A model generated the notes under the pieces. It saw only the letters and a list, made by a program, of their open reading frames with translations, ran no database searches and had not been told where the DNA came from. A stretch of 39,379 nucleotides of DNA from Amoeboaphelidium occidentale (taxonomy: Eukaryota > Aphelidiomycota > Aphelidea): assembly GCA_023515795.1 (NCBI GenBank), contig JALGPX010000046.1:6813-46191 (forward strand), written 5' to 3'. Shown here in pieces: positions 9,347 through 18,821 of the stretch (the first letter of the stretch is position 1; each line of letters begins with the position of its first letter). The translations under genes and the position numbers were made by a program.

Positions 9347-11009
9347 TTACTGCAAGAATTGATGATAAATCGGATTATTTGTTTCGTCCCGATACTTAAA
9401 CTTTAGCTCCGATAAGAAGGTTTGAAACTTCGATTCATCTTCTGGAGGAACTTGTATACCAACGAGAACTTTACCCATATCAGCACCGTAATTCCTGTAA
9501 TGGAACAAAGAAACATTCCAGCCAGCTTGCAAGCCAGACAAAAATCTTTGCAGAGCTCCAGGTCTCTCAGGAAAATAAAACTGATACAATCTTTCATGAG
9601 GAACCTAAATATGTTAACATTTATCGCGATTAAGTTCTTACTTTAAATCTGCCTCCTATTAAGTATCGCGCGTGGGCTTTTGCAACCTCATTTTCACTTA
9701 GATCTGTACCTTTCATGCCTTTCTCTTCCAGAGATTCTAGAATACTCTTGACATCTTTCTTTCTATCTGAGACTTCAAATGACATAATAATATGAGCATC
9801 CATGTCGTTAGAATATCTATAGCTGAATTCTGTCACACTTCGCGGTGCAATGGTTTCGTAAAGGGCCATAAAGCTTCCTGGTTTCTCTGGAATAATTGCC
9901 GATATCATAGCTTCTTTATCATCACCAAGACTTGCTCTCTCCGCAACAAATCTTAATCGGTCAAAGTTCATGTTTGCTCCACTTGTAACAGCCACAAATG
10001 ATTTTCCTGTAATCTTGTTCTTCTGCACATATTTCTTCAATCCTGCGACACCCAAAGCTCCTGCTGGTTCTAAAACACTTCGAGTGTCCACAAAAACATC
10101 CCGAATAGCTGAGCAAATCTCATCATTCGTAACGAGAATTACTTCATCGATGCCTGGATATGGTGAATTCCCGCCTTCTCTGTTTCCATAGCAAATACGG
10201 AAAGTCTCTTCACCAACCAATTTAACAGCAGCGCCATCAGCAAATAAGCCAACATCTTCCAATAAAACACGTCGTTTTGCTCCGAGGGAAACATACATTC
10301 CATTAGCATCTTCAGTTTCAACTCCAACAACTTTAACGTGTGGATAAATTTGCTTGATGAATGCAGTTATACCAGCAATCATTCCACCTCCTCCGACTGC
10401 GCAGAAGATGGCATCAATGTCTTCGTTTCGGTGTGCTAGGAAGGCATTCGAGGTATCAGAGAGTATCGCCTGGCTTTGCTTCATAATTTCAATAGCCATT
10501 GTTCCTTGACCTGCGATAGTATAAGGATCATCGAATGGATGTATAAATGCCAACTTCTTCTCCTTCATTAAGCGCATACATTCTACTTTAGCTTCATCAA
10601 AATCATCACCGTAAAGAACAACTTCTGCGCCCAACCTCTGAACATTCTTGTACTTGATCGCAGGCGTGCACAAAGGCATTACAATAATTGCGGGTATATT
10701 CAACTTACGAGCAGCCAATGCAACACCCTGAGCATGATTTCCAGCACTGACCGATATCACACCGCGACTCTTTTCCTCATCGCTTAAATGGTACATCTTG
10801 TTGTAAGCTCCACGCAGCTTAAATGAGAACACAGATTGTAGATCCTCCCTCTTCAGAAGAACATTATTCTTAAGTCTGTCTGATAAGTTTATCGCATGAG
10901 TTAACGGAGTCTCTGCAGCTACGTCATAAACTCGCGCTTGAAGAATCAATTGCAAATAGTCTGGAATCGACATGTAAAAAAGAAGATCGTAGCTAGTAAT
11001 ACGTCGCAT
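9347..11009 (-). CDS. ILV1: Threonine deaminase (biosynthetic, two ACT-like regulatory domains)
   Basis: Two exons on the minus strand, 9642-11009 and 9347-9604, with a 37-bp intron (GTAAGA ... ATTTAG) inside the second ACT domain; 541 aa. The fold type II PLP domain shows ETPLTHA, LLKREDLQSVFSFKLRGAYNKM with the Schiff-base lysine at Lys64, SAGNHAQGVALAA (phosphate/substrate loop), CAVGGGGMIAGI (PLP phosphate) and VTSGANMNFDRL. Two ACT-like repeats follow (AMISAIIPEKPGSFM and FPERPGALQRFL), the arrangement of isoleucine-inhibited IlvA/Ilv1. It converts threonine to 2-oxobutanoate, the first step to isoleucine, usually in mitochondria in fungi. The presequence is only about 12 residues (MRRITSYDLLFY), so targeting is uncertain; Met13 is an alternative start. 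Confidence 0.95.
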
Positions 11010-11163
11010 ATGTATTCAAACTATCGTTAGATGCTGTTATTGAGTAGTATCTTAGACTCACGAATTGGCCTCCAGTCCAGCACCTCGCCGCCACCAATCA
11101 CAGTGTTGTTTCGGACCCTTACTGCTTCATCTCTCTGTTCCTGTCTCTATTCTGTTAATTCAA

Positions 11164-12699
11164 ATGCTGCCAGTATCGTATTTCTTTGATAAGATATTCT
11201 GGGGTGCAATCTGGATCGCTGCAAACATTGCGGTTTTCGCGTGGGCATTTTATGAGGAGAAACATAGGAAGGATAATCAGAAGAACAAGGATGTTATGGG
11301 AATCTACTTATTGATTGCGAGATCTGCTGCAAGATGTCTTAATTTACAATTGGCGTTGATATTGATACCGATCTGCAAGAACTTCTTATCTTTCTTGAAA
11401 AGAGTGCCATACCTTCACCAGCTAATACCTCTTGACAAGAATATCAAGTTTCACAGGTATATTGCGGTGTTCTTGTTCGTGTTTACTCTAATACACACGA
11501 TCGCGCATTGGTTCAATGCTTTCAAACTGGAAAAGAAACAAAACAGCAAGTACGACGCAATGCAGATTGCTTGGATATCTTGGGCTGGGGCTACAGGTCA
11601 AATAATGGTGTTCATTATGATACTGATGTACACCGCTGCAATGACCCATCTGAAGAAACAATGCTATGAACTATTCTGGTATACCCATCATCTATCCATG
11701 CCTTTCTTTGGTTGCGCATTGTTTCACTCATTTGGTTGTCTGCTGAAGAACGACAATGGTGTTTGCTACGAAAAGACCACTTGGAAATGGGTAATTGGCC
11801 CCTTGAGTCTTTATTTCTTTGAAGTATTGCTTCGGCATTATAGAGCTGCTCAGAAAACAAAAGTGGTCAAAGTCGTACATCATCCAAACAAGACATTTGA
11901 GTTGCAGTTCTCCAAACCGTCAATGAAGATGAGATGTGGACAGTACGTGTTTGTCAATGTTCCAAAAGTATCAAAAACTCAATGGCATCCTTACACTTTG
12001 ACCTCATGTCAAGATGATGATTTTCACTCCATACATCTTCGTGTTGTTGGAGACTGGACAATGGAAGTCGCAAAGAAGTTTGGTTGCATGACTGAAAATG
12101 GTGACTGGCAACCTCAATACAATTTCAGCATCAAGGACATTCCGCACATAAAAGTGGATGGTCCTTATGGTTCTGCTTGTGAGCATGTTTTCAAATACAA
12201 ATCTGTTGTGTTTGCTTGTGGTGGTATCGGAGTAACTCCCTTTGCAGCGATTCTCAAACGTATATGGTACAGTCTTAAGAACAGAGAACAAGACCGAAAA
12301 ATCCAAAAGCTCACGATCTTGTGGGTATCAAGGTCTATGAAGTCTTTTGAATGGTTCCAAGATTTACTGTACTACGTTGAGCAGGAGAACGTGGATAATT
12401 TTCTAGATATTCATATTCATTTGACTGGCGAGATCGCGCAGAAGCAAGCATTACAGATTGTATCTGGTTCCAGCTCAGTAAGAGACTCAATTACCAATTT
12501 AAAATCAAAAACACAATTCGGACGTCCAGATCTTGGCGCATTGTTCAAGAAGATAAAATATGATAGAACATCTCTGGAGTTCGGCAAGGTTGGTGTTTTT
12601 GTATGCGGCCCACAGAAATTCTCTCACGCGGTTCGACAAGAAGTTCATAGGGCTTCTGATAGTGAAGTGCAGTTTGATTTCCACAAAGAAAATTTCTAA
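11164..12699 (+). CDS. NADPH oxidase, gp91phox/NoxA type without EF-hands
   Basis: 511 aa from the first ATG. The frame is open to 11056 without an ATG, with a hydrophobic stretch just upstream, so a missed 5' exon is possible. The heme-binding ferric reductase domain has both histidine pairs at the family spacing: FHR to IHTIAH (14 apart) and THHLSM to LFHSFG (13 apart). FAD binding: HPYTLTS and HLRVVGDWT. NADPH binding: GGIGVTPFAAILK, LWVSRS, FGRPDL and VFVCGPQKFS, with the family's closing phenylalanine (FHKENF). It moves electrons from cytosolic NADPH across a membrane to oxygen, making superoxide. No N-terminal EF-hands are seen, so it resembles Nox1-4/NoxA rather than Nox5/NoxC. Its usual partner p22phox is encoded 3.7 kb downstream on the same strand. 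Confidence 0.93.
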   Translation: MLPVSYFFDKIFWGAIWIAANIAVFAWAFYEEKHRKDNQKNKDVMGIYLLIARSAARCLNLQLALILIPICKNFLSFLKRVPYLHQLIPLDKNIKFHRYIAVFLFVFTLIHTIAHWFNAFKLEKKQNSKYDAMQIAWISWAGATGQIMVFIMILMYTAAMTHLKKQCYELFWYTHHLSMPFFGCALFHSFGCLLKNDNGVCYEKTTWKWVIGPLSLYFFEVLLRHYRAAQKTKVVKVVHHPNKTFELQFSKPSMKMRCGQYVFVNVPKVSKTQWHPYTLTSCQDDDFHSIHLRVVGDWTMEVAKKFGCMTENGDWQPQYNFSIKDIPHIKVDGPYGSACEHVFKYKSVVFACGGIGVTPFAAILKRIWYSLKNREQDRKIQKLTILWVSRSMKSFEWFQDLLYYVEQENVDNFLDIHIHLTGEIAQKQALQIVSGSSSVRDSITNLKSKTQFGRPDLGALFKKIKYDRTSLEFGKVGVFVCGPQKFSHAVRQEVHRASDSEVQFDFHKENF

Positions 12700-12734
12700 T
12701 TCAAACATTCTTGCGACAAAATAGATTCTTTTAA

Positions 12735-14024
12735 ATGGACAAAGTCCCTTGGCAAGAATGGGAACAAGAGCTCTTGCAATATGAAGCAAATTATCTCAAT
12801 AGTTTAAACCAGAACAATAGCAGCAGCGTTAATTCTCCATTTGATGGGACTGCCAGTAAAGTCACAGGATCCTCGACCACAGTCCCAACAAGCTCTGGCG
12901 CTTTCGCTACTAATACACTTCAACAAACTGAAGCTATAAGAAAAAAGCATTATAACCTTGCATTGGAACATATCGCTATAGAGGAAGCGCTGAAACCAGA
13001 GATACTGTAAGGTGTTCTTTTAAATTAACATGATCATGATAGGTTGCAAAAGGAAAACATTTCTGGGACATTTAGAAATGATGAAGCTGCAGAGAATAGT
13101 AGTAAAATTCAAGAGGCAATGAAGAAGAAGGAAGCTGATATGAATGCTCTCTCACAAAAGCTAGAGGAATTCACAAAAACGATCTCAGCGTTTCACAGCC
13201 AAATGATGTCTATGATTCCTGAAGTCAAAGCAGCACCTGCGACACTCAACACTAATTCCTCACAAACTTTCTTTGATGATAGTCAGATACCGTCAATGTT
13301 TTCTAGTGAATTTGGCAGTTCGTCGGTTCCTCAACCACAGCCTCAACAGCAGCCATCACCACCAAAGTCACAAGGATTACTGCCGACTCAGAATACACGT
13401 AGATTTCAAAATCAGGATCCCAAGCTATCACTTGTGTCTTCTTTAGGCACAACACCAGTTCAACAATCTGATGGTTTGGACAGGGGCATGTCGTTACCAA
13501 CTGATGGTAATTTGATGAATATTGGGACTTTAAACATGCCCTTGGGCTCTTCTTTCAATCCGGAAGTACCAAGACCTCTTAATACGTTTGGAGTTCAGTT
13601 ACAACAGTCTGCCATGAAGAATATGCCTTTGAGTGCTTCTGCGGTGCCTAATTCTCATCTAAATGAACTGAAAAAGACAAGTCAGTTGAGTTTCAGAAGT
13701 CCTATTAATACAGTTGGTATTGTAACACAAACGACAACAAATAACCAAGGCCCTTCATCGGCTGTATCAGATCCTACCACGGCGGCAGTTACCCCTGCTT
13801 CTAATTTCGAAGCAAGTTTCGATAAGATTAGAGCACACGCAAGATCAAAAAGTGTCAGTTACAACGACCAGAATCCTAATTTATTAATTCCGCAGACATT
13901 ACTCAGTGTTTCAAGTGGCTCGCATCACTCTCCTGTTGGCTCTGCTTCACACTCCCCAACGGCGCGACGACTATCAAATGCTTCAGCTTTTCGGGCGCCA
14001 CTTGATCAAATATCAGAAAAATGA
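12735..14024 (+). CDS. Unrecognised Ser/Gln-rich protein with short coiled coil
   Basis: Two exons, 12735-13006 and 13043-14024, with a 36-bp intron (GTAAGG ... GATAG); 417 aa. I do not recognise a family. What can be seen: an N-terminal aromatic/acidic segment (MDKVPWQEWEQELLQYEANY), a Ser/Thr-rich spacer, and a helical stretch across the splice junction (AIRKKHYNLALEHIAIEEAL, then KKKEADMNALSQKLEEFTKT) likely to be a coiled coil. Then comes a long disordered tail rich in Ser, Gln, Pro and Asn, with a PQPQPQQQPSPP run. Near the C-terminus RSKSVSY and ARRLSNAS look like basophilic-kinase or 14-3-3-type sites. The composition suggests a scaffold or regulator. It starts 35 bp after the NADPH oxidase stop on the same strand. 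Confidence 0.7.
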
Positions 14025-14136
14025 AATCAGATTTTCTCAACATTTCTTTTCTGCAATTGAATCTTGCGATTATAAACACGAAATCTTTCAAACCCATTGA
14101 ACATTTCGTGTTCTTATCGCATTGACGCTTCGTTAT

Positions 14137-14232
14137 GGTTCAACTGATGAATTTGATTAAACCCAGCTCTTTGATGCCGCTACCAACGCTCACTTTGCGG
14201 TGACATGAAAAGCATTAATCGCCTGATGAACC
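14137..14232 (+). ncRNA. Box C/D snoRNA with LSU rRNA guide (snR69-like target)
   Basis: A 6-bp terminal stem GGTTCA/TGAACC encloses box C (TGATGA at 14145-14150) and box D (CTGA at 14223-14226), the box D abutting its stem arm exactly. Inside, TAAACCCAGCTC (14158-14169) is perfectly complementary over 12 nt to the conserved large-subunit rRNA stretch GAGCUGGGUUUA near the peptidyl-transferase centre. A D'-like TTGA (14171-14174) lies just after it. By the box-plus-five rule this points at the C of GAGC, the residue I recall as yeast Cm2948, guided by snR69. A C'-like GTGACATGA follows near 14200. The second guide, before box D, ends AGCATTAATCGC; I could not place its target. It lies alone between two convergent genes, so it is probably transcribed independently. 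Confidence 0.75.
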
Positions 14233-14316
14233 TAACGCGTCTGTTTTCTATTGAAATATAATATATATACATGCATTATGCTATTTGACGCGTGTAATAT
14301 TATTACCGCGGCTAAG

Positions 14317-15258
14317 CTAATGTTGACTTAGGATTAAGATAAGAATTAAGCCTGCGCTGGCGCCTAGCACGAACCAGCAATAATTCTTCTTTACGGCGGC
14401 CGCTATTCGTTCCCAACGCGTACTCTTCAACTTTGATGAGTCCCTCCTCAACATGAGCCTGTCTATAACATCCGAATGATTTGCTTCCAAGTCTGTGATG
14501 TTGGCAACCAGTGAAGCAACTTTGTCAACATCGCTTTGCATTCTTACCAGCTCGGCTGTCCTTTCCTGAACTATCACTCTGCATTCTTCTGCTGATACTT
14601 GTGTCAATGCGTCTGGTAATGTCTCAACCTGCGCATGTTGAACATTTATCGTCGCAGTTTGATCTGCTGCAGGAGCATTATCCTTCTTATGCGCCTTCAA
14701 AAATTGATCTCTTCGTGCATTTTTGCTAGGAGCATCTTTAACTTTGAGCACAAACTCTTTGGACTTTTCCACTGCTCTCGACTGAATCTTCATGAACAGA
14801 TCTACAGAATCTTTGAACTTCTTTGCTAGCTTGATCTCTGACCTCTTCTTTTGTATCAACTTAGGACTAATATCATCAAAATCCTCGTATTTATCAAAGT
14901 TATTGATCGTTTCAATATCGAGATCTAATGCAGCGTCGACCATGTCGCTAAGCTCCACAATATCCACGCTGACTTTTGATATGAAATCCACTGTCCCAGC
15001 AATTGATACTTCAACTGATCTACGATGAGCTAAAGAATCTTCTGCTGTTCCGTACTTCTTGATCTGTTTCTCTATTGCAGCACTCTTGAGTAACAAGTCT
15101 TGGATCTGCTTTGAACACCATTGAAACCTCTTTTCCCATTCCTTATCAAACTCATCGTTATTAGAGCCCCTCCGTGTCGAGGGCTGTCCAATTGAATCTG
15201 TAGAGGAAGAAGGCTCCATTAAACTTTTTTCTAACGATCGTTGTTCAGCTTGTGACAT
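14317..15258 (-). CDS. Tail-anchored syntaxin-like coiled-coil protein
   Basis: Intronless, 313 aa from the ATG of MSQAEQRSLEKSL; the frame extends a little upstream but overlaps the start of the divergent SAE1 gene. The N-terminal half is helical and charged (EKRFQWCSKQIQDLL, VDFISKVSVDIVELSD), like a syntaxin N-terminal bundle. Near the C-terminus a heptad stretch (ERTAELVRMQSDVDKV, then ITDLEANHSDVIDRL) sits where a SNARE motif would be. A short basic linker and a final 20-residue hydrophobic anchor (CWFVLGASAGLILILILS) follow. If it is a Q-SNARE, His stands where the central-layer Gln is expected. The role would be membrane fusion on an endomembrane. Family identity is inferred from layout and is not firm; a non-SNARE tail-anchored protein is possible. 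Confidence 0.5.
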   Translation of the reverse strand: MSQAEQRSLEKSLMEPSSSTDSIGQPSTRRGSNNDEFDKEWEKRFQWCSKQIQDLLLKSAAIEKQIKKYGTAEDSLAHRRSVEVSIAGTVDFISKVSVDIVELSDMVDAALDLDIETINNFDKYEDFDDISPKLIQKKRSEIKLAKKFKDSVDLFMKIQSRAVEKSKEFVLKVKDAPSKNARRDQFLKAHKKDNAPAADQTATINVQHAQVETLPDALTQVSAEECRVIVQERTAELVRMQSDVDKVASLVANITDLEANHSDVIDRLMLRRDSSKLKSTRWERIAAAVKKNYCWFVLGASAGLILILILSQH

Positions 15259-15289
15259 CGCGTAAGAAAAATCTATTTTTAGAACAGCA
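15259..15289. promoter_or_regulatory. 31-bp divergent start-to-start interval (syntaxin-like / SAE1)
   Basis: Only 31 bp, A/T-rich (AAAAATCTATTTTT core), separate the two divergent ATGs. The transcription start sites must therefore lie within this interval or inside the opposite gene's coding sequence. No factor site can be named. Confidence 0.4.
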
Positions 15290-16354
15290 ATGCAACCTGA
15301 AAACATCACCGTTACTGAAGAAGAAGCTCAGCTATACGACAGACAAATTCGTATTTGGGGCTTAGACGGGCAGAACAGGTTACTTTAAATACCGTCCGGC
15401 GCATTTTAATTTAGAAGACTTCGACAAGCTAAAGTTCTGCTATGTGGGTTCAATGGTACACTCACGGAAATATGCAAAAATTTGGTTCTTGGTGGAATAG
15501 GAAGTTTGACAATACTTGATGATCATACTATGAAGAAGTCAGACTTAAATTCTCAGCTGTTCAGTCGACCTGAGGATGTCGGAACGAAGGTTCGTTGTCT
15601 GTGCTGAGAGGTATTTTAATTTTACAGAGAGCAACAGCTGCGCTTGCGCGCATAAAAGAAATGAATCCCCGTGTGGAAGTCAGTGTAGATGTTGAGTCTC
15701 TGTCAAAGAAGAAGGATGATTATTTTGGCAAATTCGATGTTGTCGTGCTAAGCGTTATCGACCCTCATGAGATCGACCGTATTAATGCCGTTTGCAGGAA
15801 GCACGGCACTGCCTTTTACTCAACTTTTCTATGGGACCAGTGTGGCTTCATTTTTTGTGATGCCATCGAGAGGGAAGACGACTCTGCTAAGAAGGACACA
15901 GAGTCAAAGTTGCAGTGGAAGAGCTTTAAGGATTTCATTGAAGGATTTGAGAATCCTAAGGCTGAAACAATTAAGAGAAGGCGCAGAACTCCGTCTGTTT
16001 ACTATGAGTTCCAATGTAAGTGCATACATTGAAAAACACTGATTGTTGTTAGTGATTCTGAAGTATTTGTGGACCACCAAAGCCAAATTCACAAAGAAAT
16101 CATTGAAGGAATTAGCTGAATTAAAAGATACTTGGTTGAAGCGAAAGCACGAATTGTCTGATGAAGTTCTGACAAATGATCGCATGAACCAACTGCTTTC
16201 AACTTTGGGCCAAGACGATATCAACGTGTGCACGGTTATTGGAGGCATTTTAGCTCAGGATATAATCAGACTAGTCTCCAAGAAGGGAAATCCTATTAGA
16301 AATTTGTTCTTGATGGATGCTGAGAATTTCACTGGTATTGTTAATTGCTTGTAG
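15290..16354 (+). CDS. AOS1: SUMO-activating enzyme subunit Aos1/SAE1, four exons
   Basis: Exons 15290-15378, 15415-15589, 15628-16015 and 16053-16354; introns of 36, 38 and 37 bp, all in frame; 317 aa. It opens with EEEAQLYDRQIRIWGLDGQ, the shared start of Aos1, NAE1 and Uba1 N-halves. ANATP-fold segment LRQAKVLLCGFNGTLTEICKNL follows, then GIGSLTILDDHTM, SVIDPHEIDRINAVCRKH and DQCGFIF. The end (GGILAQDIIRLVSKK ... DAENFTGIVNCL) is typical of SAE1 rather than NAE1. The adenylation-loop GxGGxG is weak, and no catalytic cysteine domain is present, as expected for this subunit. It pairs with Uba2 to activate SUMO in the nucleus. Confidence 0.9.
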
Positions 16355-16442
16355 AGGTCAAGCTGTGCGTTGATTGGACTATTCCAGGACCATTATCTAT
16401 CAGCTCTGATATCAATAAACTTGCCATCTTTTCTTAATTGAA

Positions 16443-17030
16443 ATGGGAAAGCCAATTTGGGGAATGTGGGCACGCTATCAAGCTATTACGGCTGGTTTAT
16501 GTAGGATCTTAATGTAAACGTTGAAACTGATCTTTGTAGTTATGGTTTCAGGCGGCATTGTAGGGTTGTTTTATGAGACAAAATGGCCTTCAATAGCCTC
16601 CATTCCTGAAGGTTTACTAGTGCTCCTACTTGAGATGCCTGTTCCAGGACTCAAAAGACTTGGCTTTGTTTACAGCAACTTGTATTTCAGAGCCGCGCTT
16701 TACGTGCTTTTGACTGTTCCACTCGCATTCTCAGCACCTACTACTACTGGTGGGCTGGCTTTACTTACCTCTGCGATCGTTTACACAGTTGGTGCACTAA
16801 ACAAGGAACAGTTTATCCATCCGAAAGATTACGGCAAAAGAGCGAAGCACAGAACAATTAGCGCGATTGCTAGAGAAGAAGAGAAGATGAACAGTAATGT
16901 ACAGAGAACTTTAGATCCAAAGTACAATCCCTTCAATAATATTCAGAATTCACAAAGAGTAAACGATAATGCAACTGATAATCAACATGAAACAGCTCAA
17001 GAAGTTGACGTTACTGAAGCAGGGATTTAA
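16443..17030 (+). CDS. CYBA: p22phox (cytochrome b-245 light chain, NoxD/CYBA)
   Basis: Two exons, 16443-16500 and 16540-17030, with a 39-bp intron (GTAGGA ... TTGTAG); 182 aa. The start MGKPIWGMWARYQAITAGL is close to human CYBA (MGQIEWAMWANEQALASGL). Then come SGGIVGLFYETKW, LLVLLLEMPVPG and NLYFRAALYVLLTVPLAF, matching the human order of membrane segments (VCLLEYPRGK, NYYVRAVLHLLLSVPAGF). The C-terminal tail is hydrophilic and lacks the proline-rich p47phox-binding motif of vertebrates. p22phox stabilises NADPH oxidase in the membrane as a heterodimer. The gene lies downstream of the oxidase gene on the same strand, with three protein genes and a snoRNA between. Confidence 0.92.
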
Positions 17031-17145
17031 TATCACAACATAGCCTTAATAGAGAATACTTAATTATCGTCATTTATCACTTTAGTATCATTCGCCAAGT
17101 TTTCATTACGTTCCTAAAGCGCTTTTGCTTGTGCGCGAAACTTAG

Positions 17146-17164
17146 CCAATCATTTGCGTCATCA
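17146..17164 (+). promoter_or_regulatory. CCAAT box and CRE/ATF-like site upstream of RING gene
   Basis: CCAAT at 17146-17150 and TGCGTCATCA at 17155-17164 lie 36-54 bp before the ATG at 17200, in a 169-bp intergenic interval. The motifs are short, and the call rests on their position only. Confidence 0.3.
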
Positions 17165-17199
17165 AGCTCTTCGCCCCTAACAAAGTTTTTGTGTACAGA

Positions 17200-18714
17200 A
17201 TGAAGGAGTTCTGGCGCAACTTCTTCTTTTTGATTTTACTATGGAAGAGCGCCTTTTGTGATGTTTTTTTGATAGCCCAGCTTTTTGAGAATAATACAAA
17301 TTACCAGACATTGAAAGTGGACCAAGATTCCTTTCTGATACTGCCAAATGCTCCAATGAACGATCTTTATACTGCACAATTCAGGGCTATGGAATACTGG
17401 GGTGATTCTGGTGGTTGCCAGTTTAATTCTACTAAGCAGATACCATCTGATGGCAATTTATACATGCTGATGGTCAGCGACAAGGATTGTGGATATAATA
17501 CCAAGGCTGCGATCGCAAAACAGCTTGGCTTTAATGCAGTGCTTGTATATCACAATAATTCCAATTCTATAGAGGAACCTAAAGATCGTTTAGCGATTCC
17601 AGTTCTTGTTGTAAGTGAAGGTGCATCATCTGCCTTACAAATGGCTTACAGAAGTGTTTCCAATGAAACAGACAGGCGGTTTATGCAGATCAATATAGAG
17701 TCTGATAATTCAGATGCGAGTGCCTTGTGGGAATTTACTTTAATAGTTGTGGTGGTTTTGCTTGGAATATCTTTTACTACTTCAGTTATAATGCATTGTC
17801 ACTTGTATCAGCTACGAAGGAGAAGGCAACGCGAAGGTCGAGGGCCTTTTGATCTTGAGATGAATATGCGTAATCGATCTAGTGTTATATCCCGGGTAGC
17901 TCTTGAAAAGTATCCTGTGAAAGTATATCAAGGCAAAGGCCGGCCTCCTTTGACTCCAGAAGCTGATACAACCGAAGGCTCAGAGACTGATCTTAAAGAA
18001 AGCAGTGCTGATTTGCTACCTGAAAAAGAAATTGATGGTTCCAACGATAATGCATCTTTAGAACTTCAACGTGAATCCCTCGAACATCAAGAACCTACAA
18101 TACCACCCGAAGAAGTTGAAGATAATGACATTGATGTTTGTGCAATTTGTCTAGATGAGTTTGTTGTTGGAGATAGTTTTAGGCGTCTGCCTTGTAATCA
18201 TCCGTTCCATGTAGACTGTGTTGATCCGTGGCTTACGACAAAGAACGCTGTTTGCCCACTGTGTAAATTCTCCCTCGTTCCCGCTGAAGATGAGAACCTA
18301 GAGTCTACACAAGACCTTGTGATCTTGGAGAGATCAGATTCCATGTCACCAGGTGGAAGATATGATGTGTTTGTTCAAACGGAGCGCTCAAGACAAACAG
18401 GGAATGAAGATAGCTACTATTCCGCGATTTTTCACAGGATTTTTCCTTCTCTGTTTCCGCTTTCAAATGATGTTCCCAACAATGAAGAAAACTCTACTAA
18501 TGAGGTTCACGCAGAGGAGCGACAAGAAGGGGTCCAGGTTCCTTCTCCTAGCACAGCAAGTGCAGAAAGTGAAGATGCGATTGTTATTCAAGTCCAGGGT
18601 GTAAATGATATTGTTAGCCAAGAAGCTATGGCAGCGTCTGAACCAAGCCCTCAGTTAGAGATAAGTAAAGGAGGCCTAGACCATGTTGAGGTTGTAACAA
18701 CGAATACAACATAA
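17200..18714 (+). CDS. PA-TM-RING (RNF13/RNF167-type) ubiquitin ligase
   Basis: Intronless, 504 aa from the first ATG; a GTG lies three codons upstream. A signal peptide opens the protein (MKEFWRNFFFLILLWKSAFC). A luminal protease-associated domain follows, including YMLMVSDKDCGYNTKAAIAK, GFNAVLVYHN and IPVLVVSEG. A transmembrane helix (FTLIVVVVLLGISFTTSVIM) is followed by a basic stop-transfer RRRRQR. A cytosolic RING-H2 lies near residues 314-355: CAICLDEF, LPCNHPFHVDC, WL and CPLC, with all eight C3H2C3 zinc ligands. A 150-residue Ser/Glu-rich tail ends the protein. This is the layout of Goliath/RNF13-type E3 ligases of the endolysosomal membrane. An AATAAA starts 9 bp after the stop. Confidence 0.9.
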   Translation: MKEFWRNFFFLILLWKSAFCDVFLIAQLFENNTNYQTLKVDQDSFLILPNAPMNDLYTAQFRAMEYWGDSGGCQFNSTKQIPSDGNLYMLMVSDKDCGYNTKAAIAKQLGFNAVLVYHNNSNSIEEPKDRLAIPVLVVSEGASSALQMAYRSVSNETDRRFMQINIESDNSDASALWEFTLIVVVVLLGISFTTSVIMHCHLYQLRRRRQREGRGPFDLEMNMRNRSSVISRVALEKYPVKVYQGKGRPPLTPEADTTEGSETDLKESSADLLPEKEIDGSNDNASLELQRESLEHQEPTIPPEEVEDNDIDVCAICLDEFVVGDSFRRLPCNHPFHVDCVDPWLTTKNAVCPLCKFSLVPAEDENLESTQDLVILERSDSMSPGGRYDVFVQTERSRQTGNEDSYYSAIFHRIFPSLFPLSNDVPNNEENSTNEVHAEERQEGVQVPSPSTASAESEDAIVIQVQGVNDIVSQEAMAASEPSPQLEISKGGLDHVEVVTTNTT

Positions 18715-18821
18715 TTGATTTAAATAAACGTTATTTGGACCCAAATGATCATACATGTTTCAAGTAAATCGAAAATAATTAAGAAGAAGCATTCGCCGCT
18801 TTAGATGAATATCAGCATCGT

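Noticed and set aside
11009-11055. An upstream exon starting at the ATG at 11010 and spliced to the NADPH oxidase frame
   Set aside because: The available GT-AG pair joins in the wrong phase. The first ATG of the oxidase frame at 11164 already gives a usual N-terminus.
16016-16052. SAE1 ending at the early stop after FQCKCIH
   Set aside because: The next 300 bp encode the conserved Aos1 C-terminus, and a 37-bp GTAAGT...TTAG intron joins them in frame.
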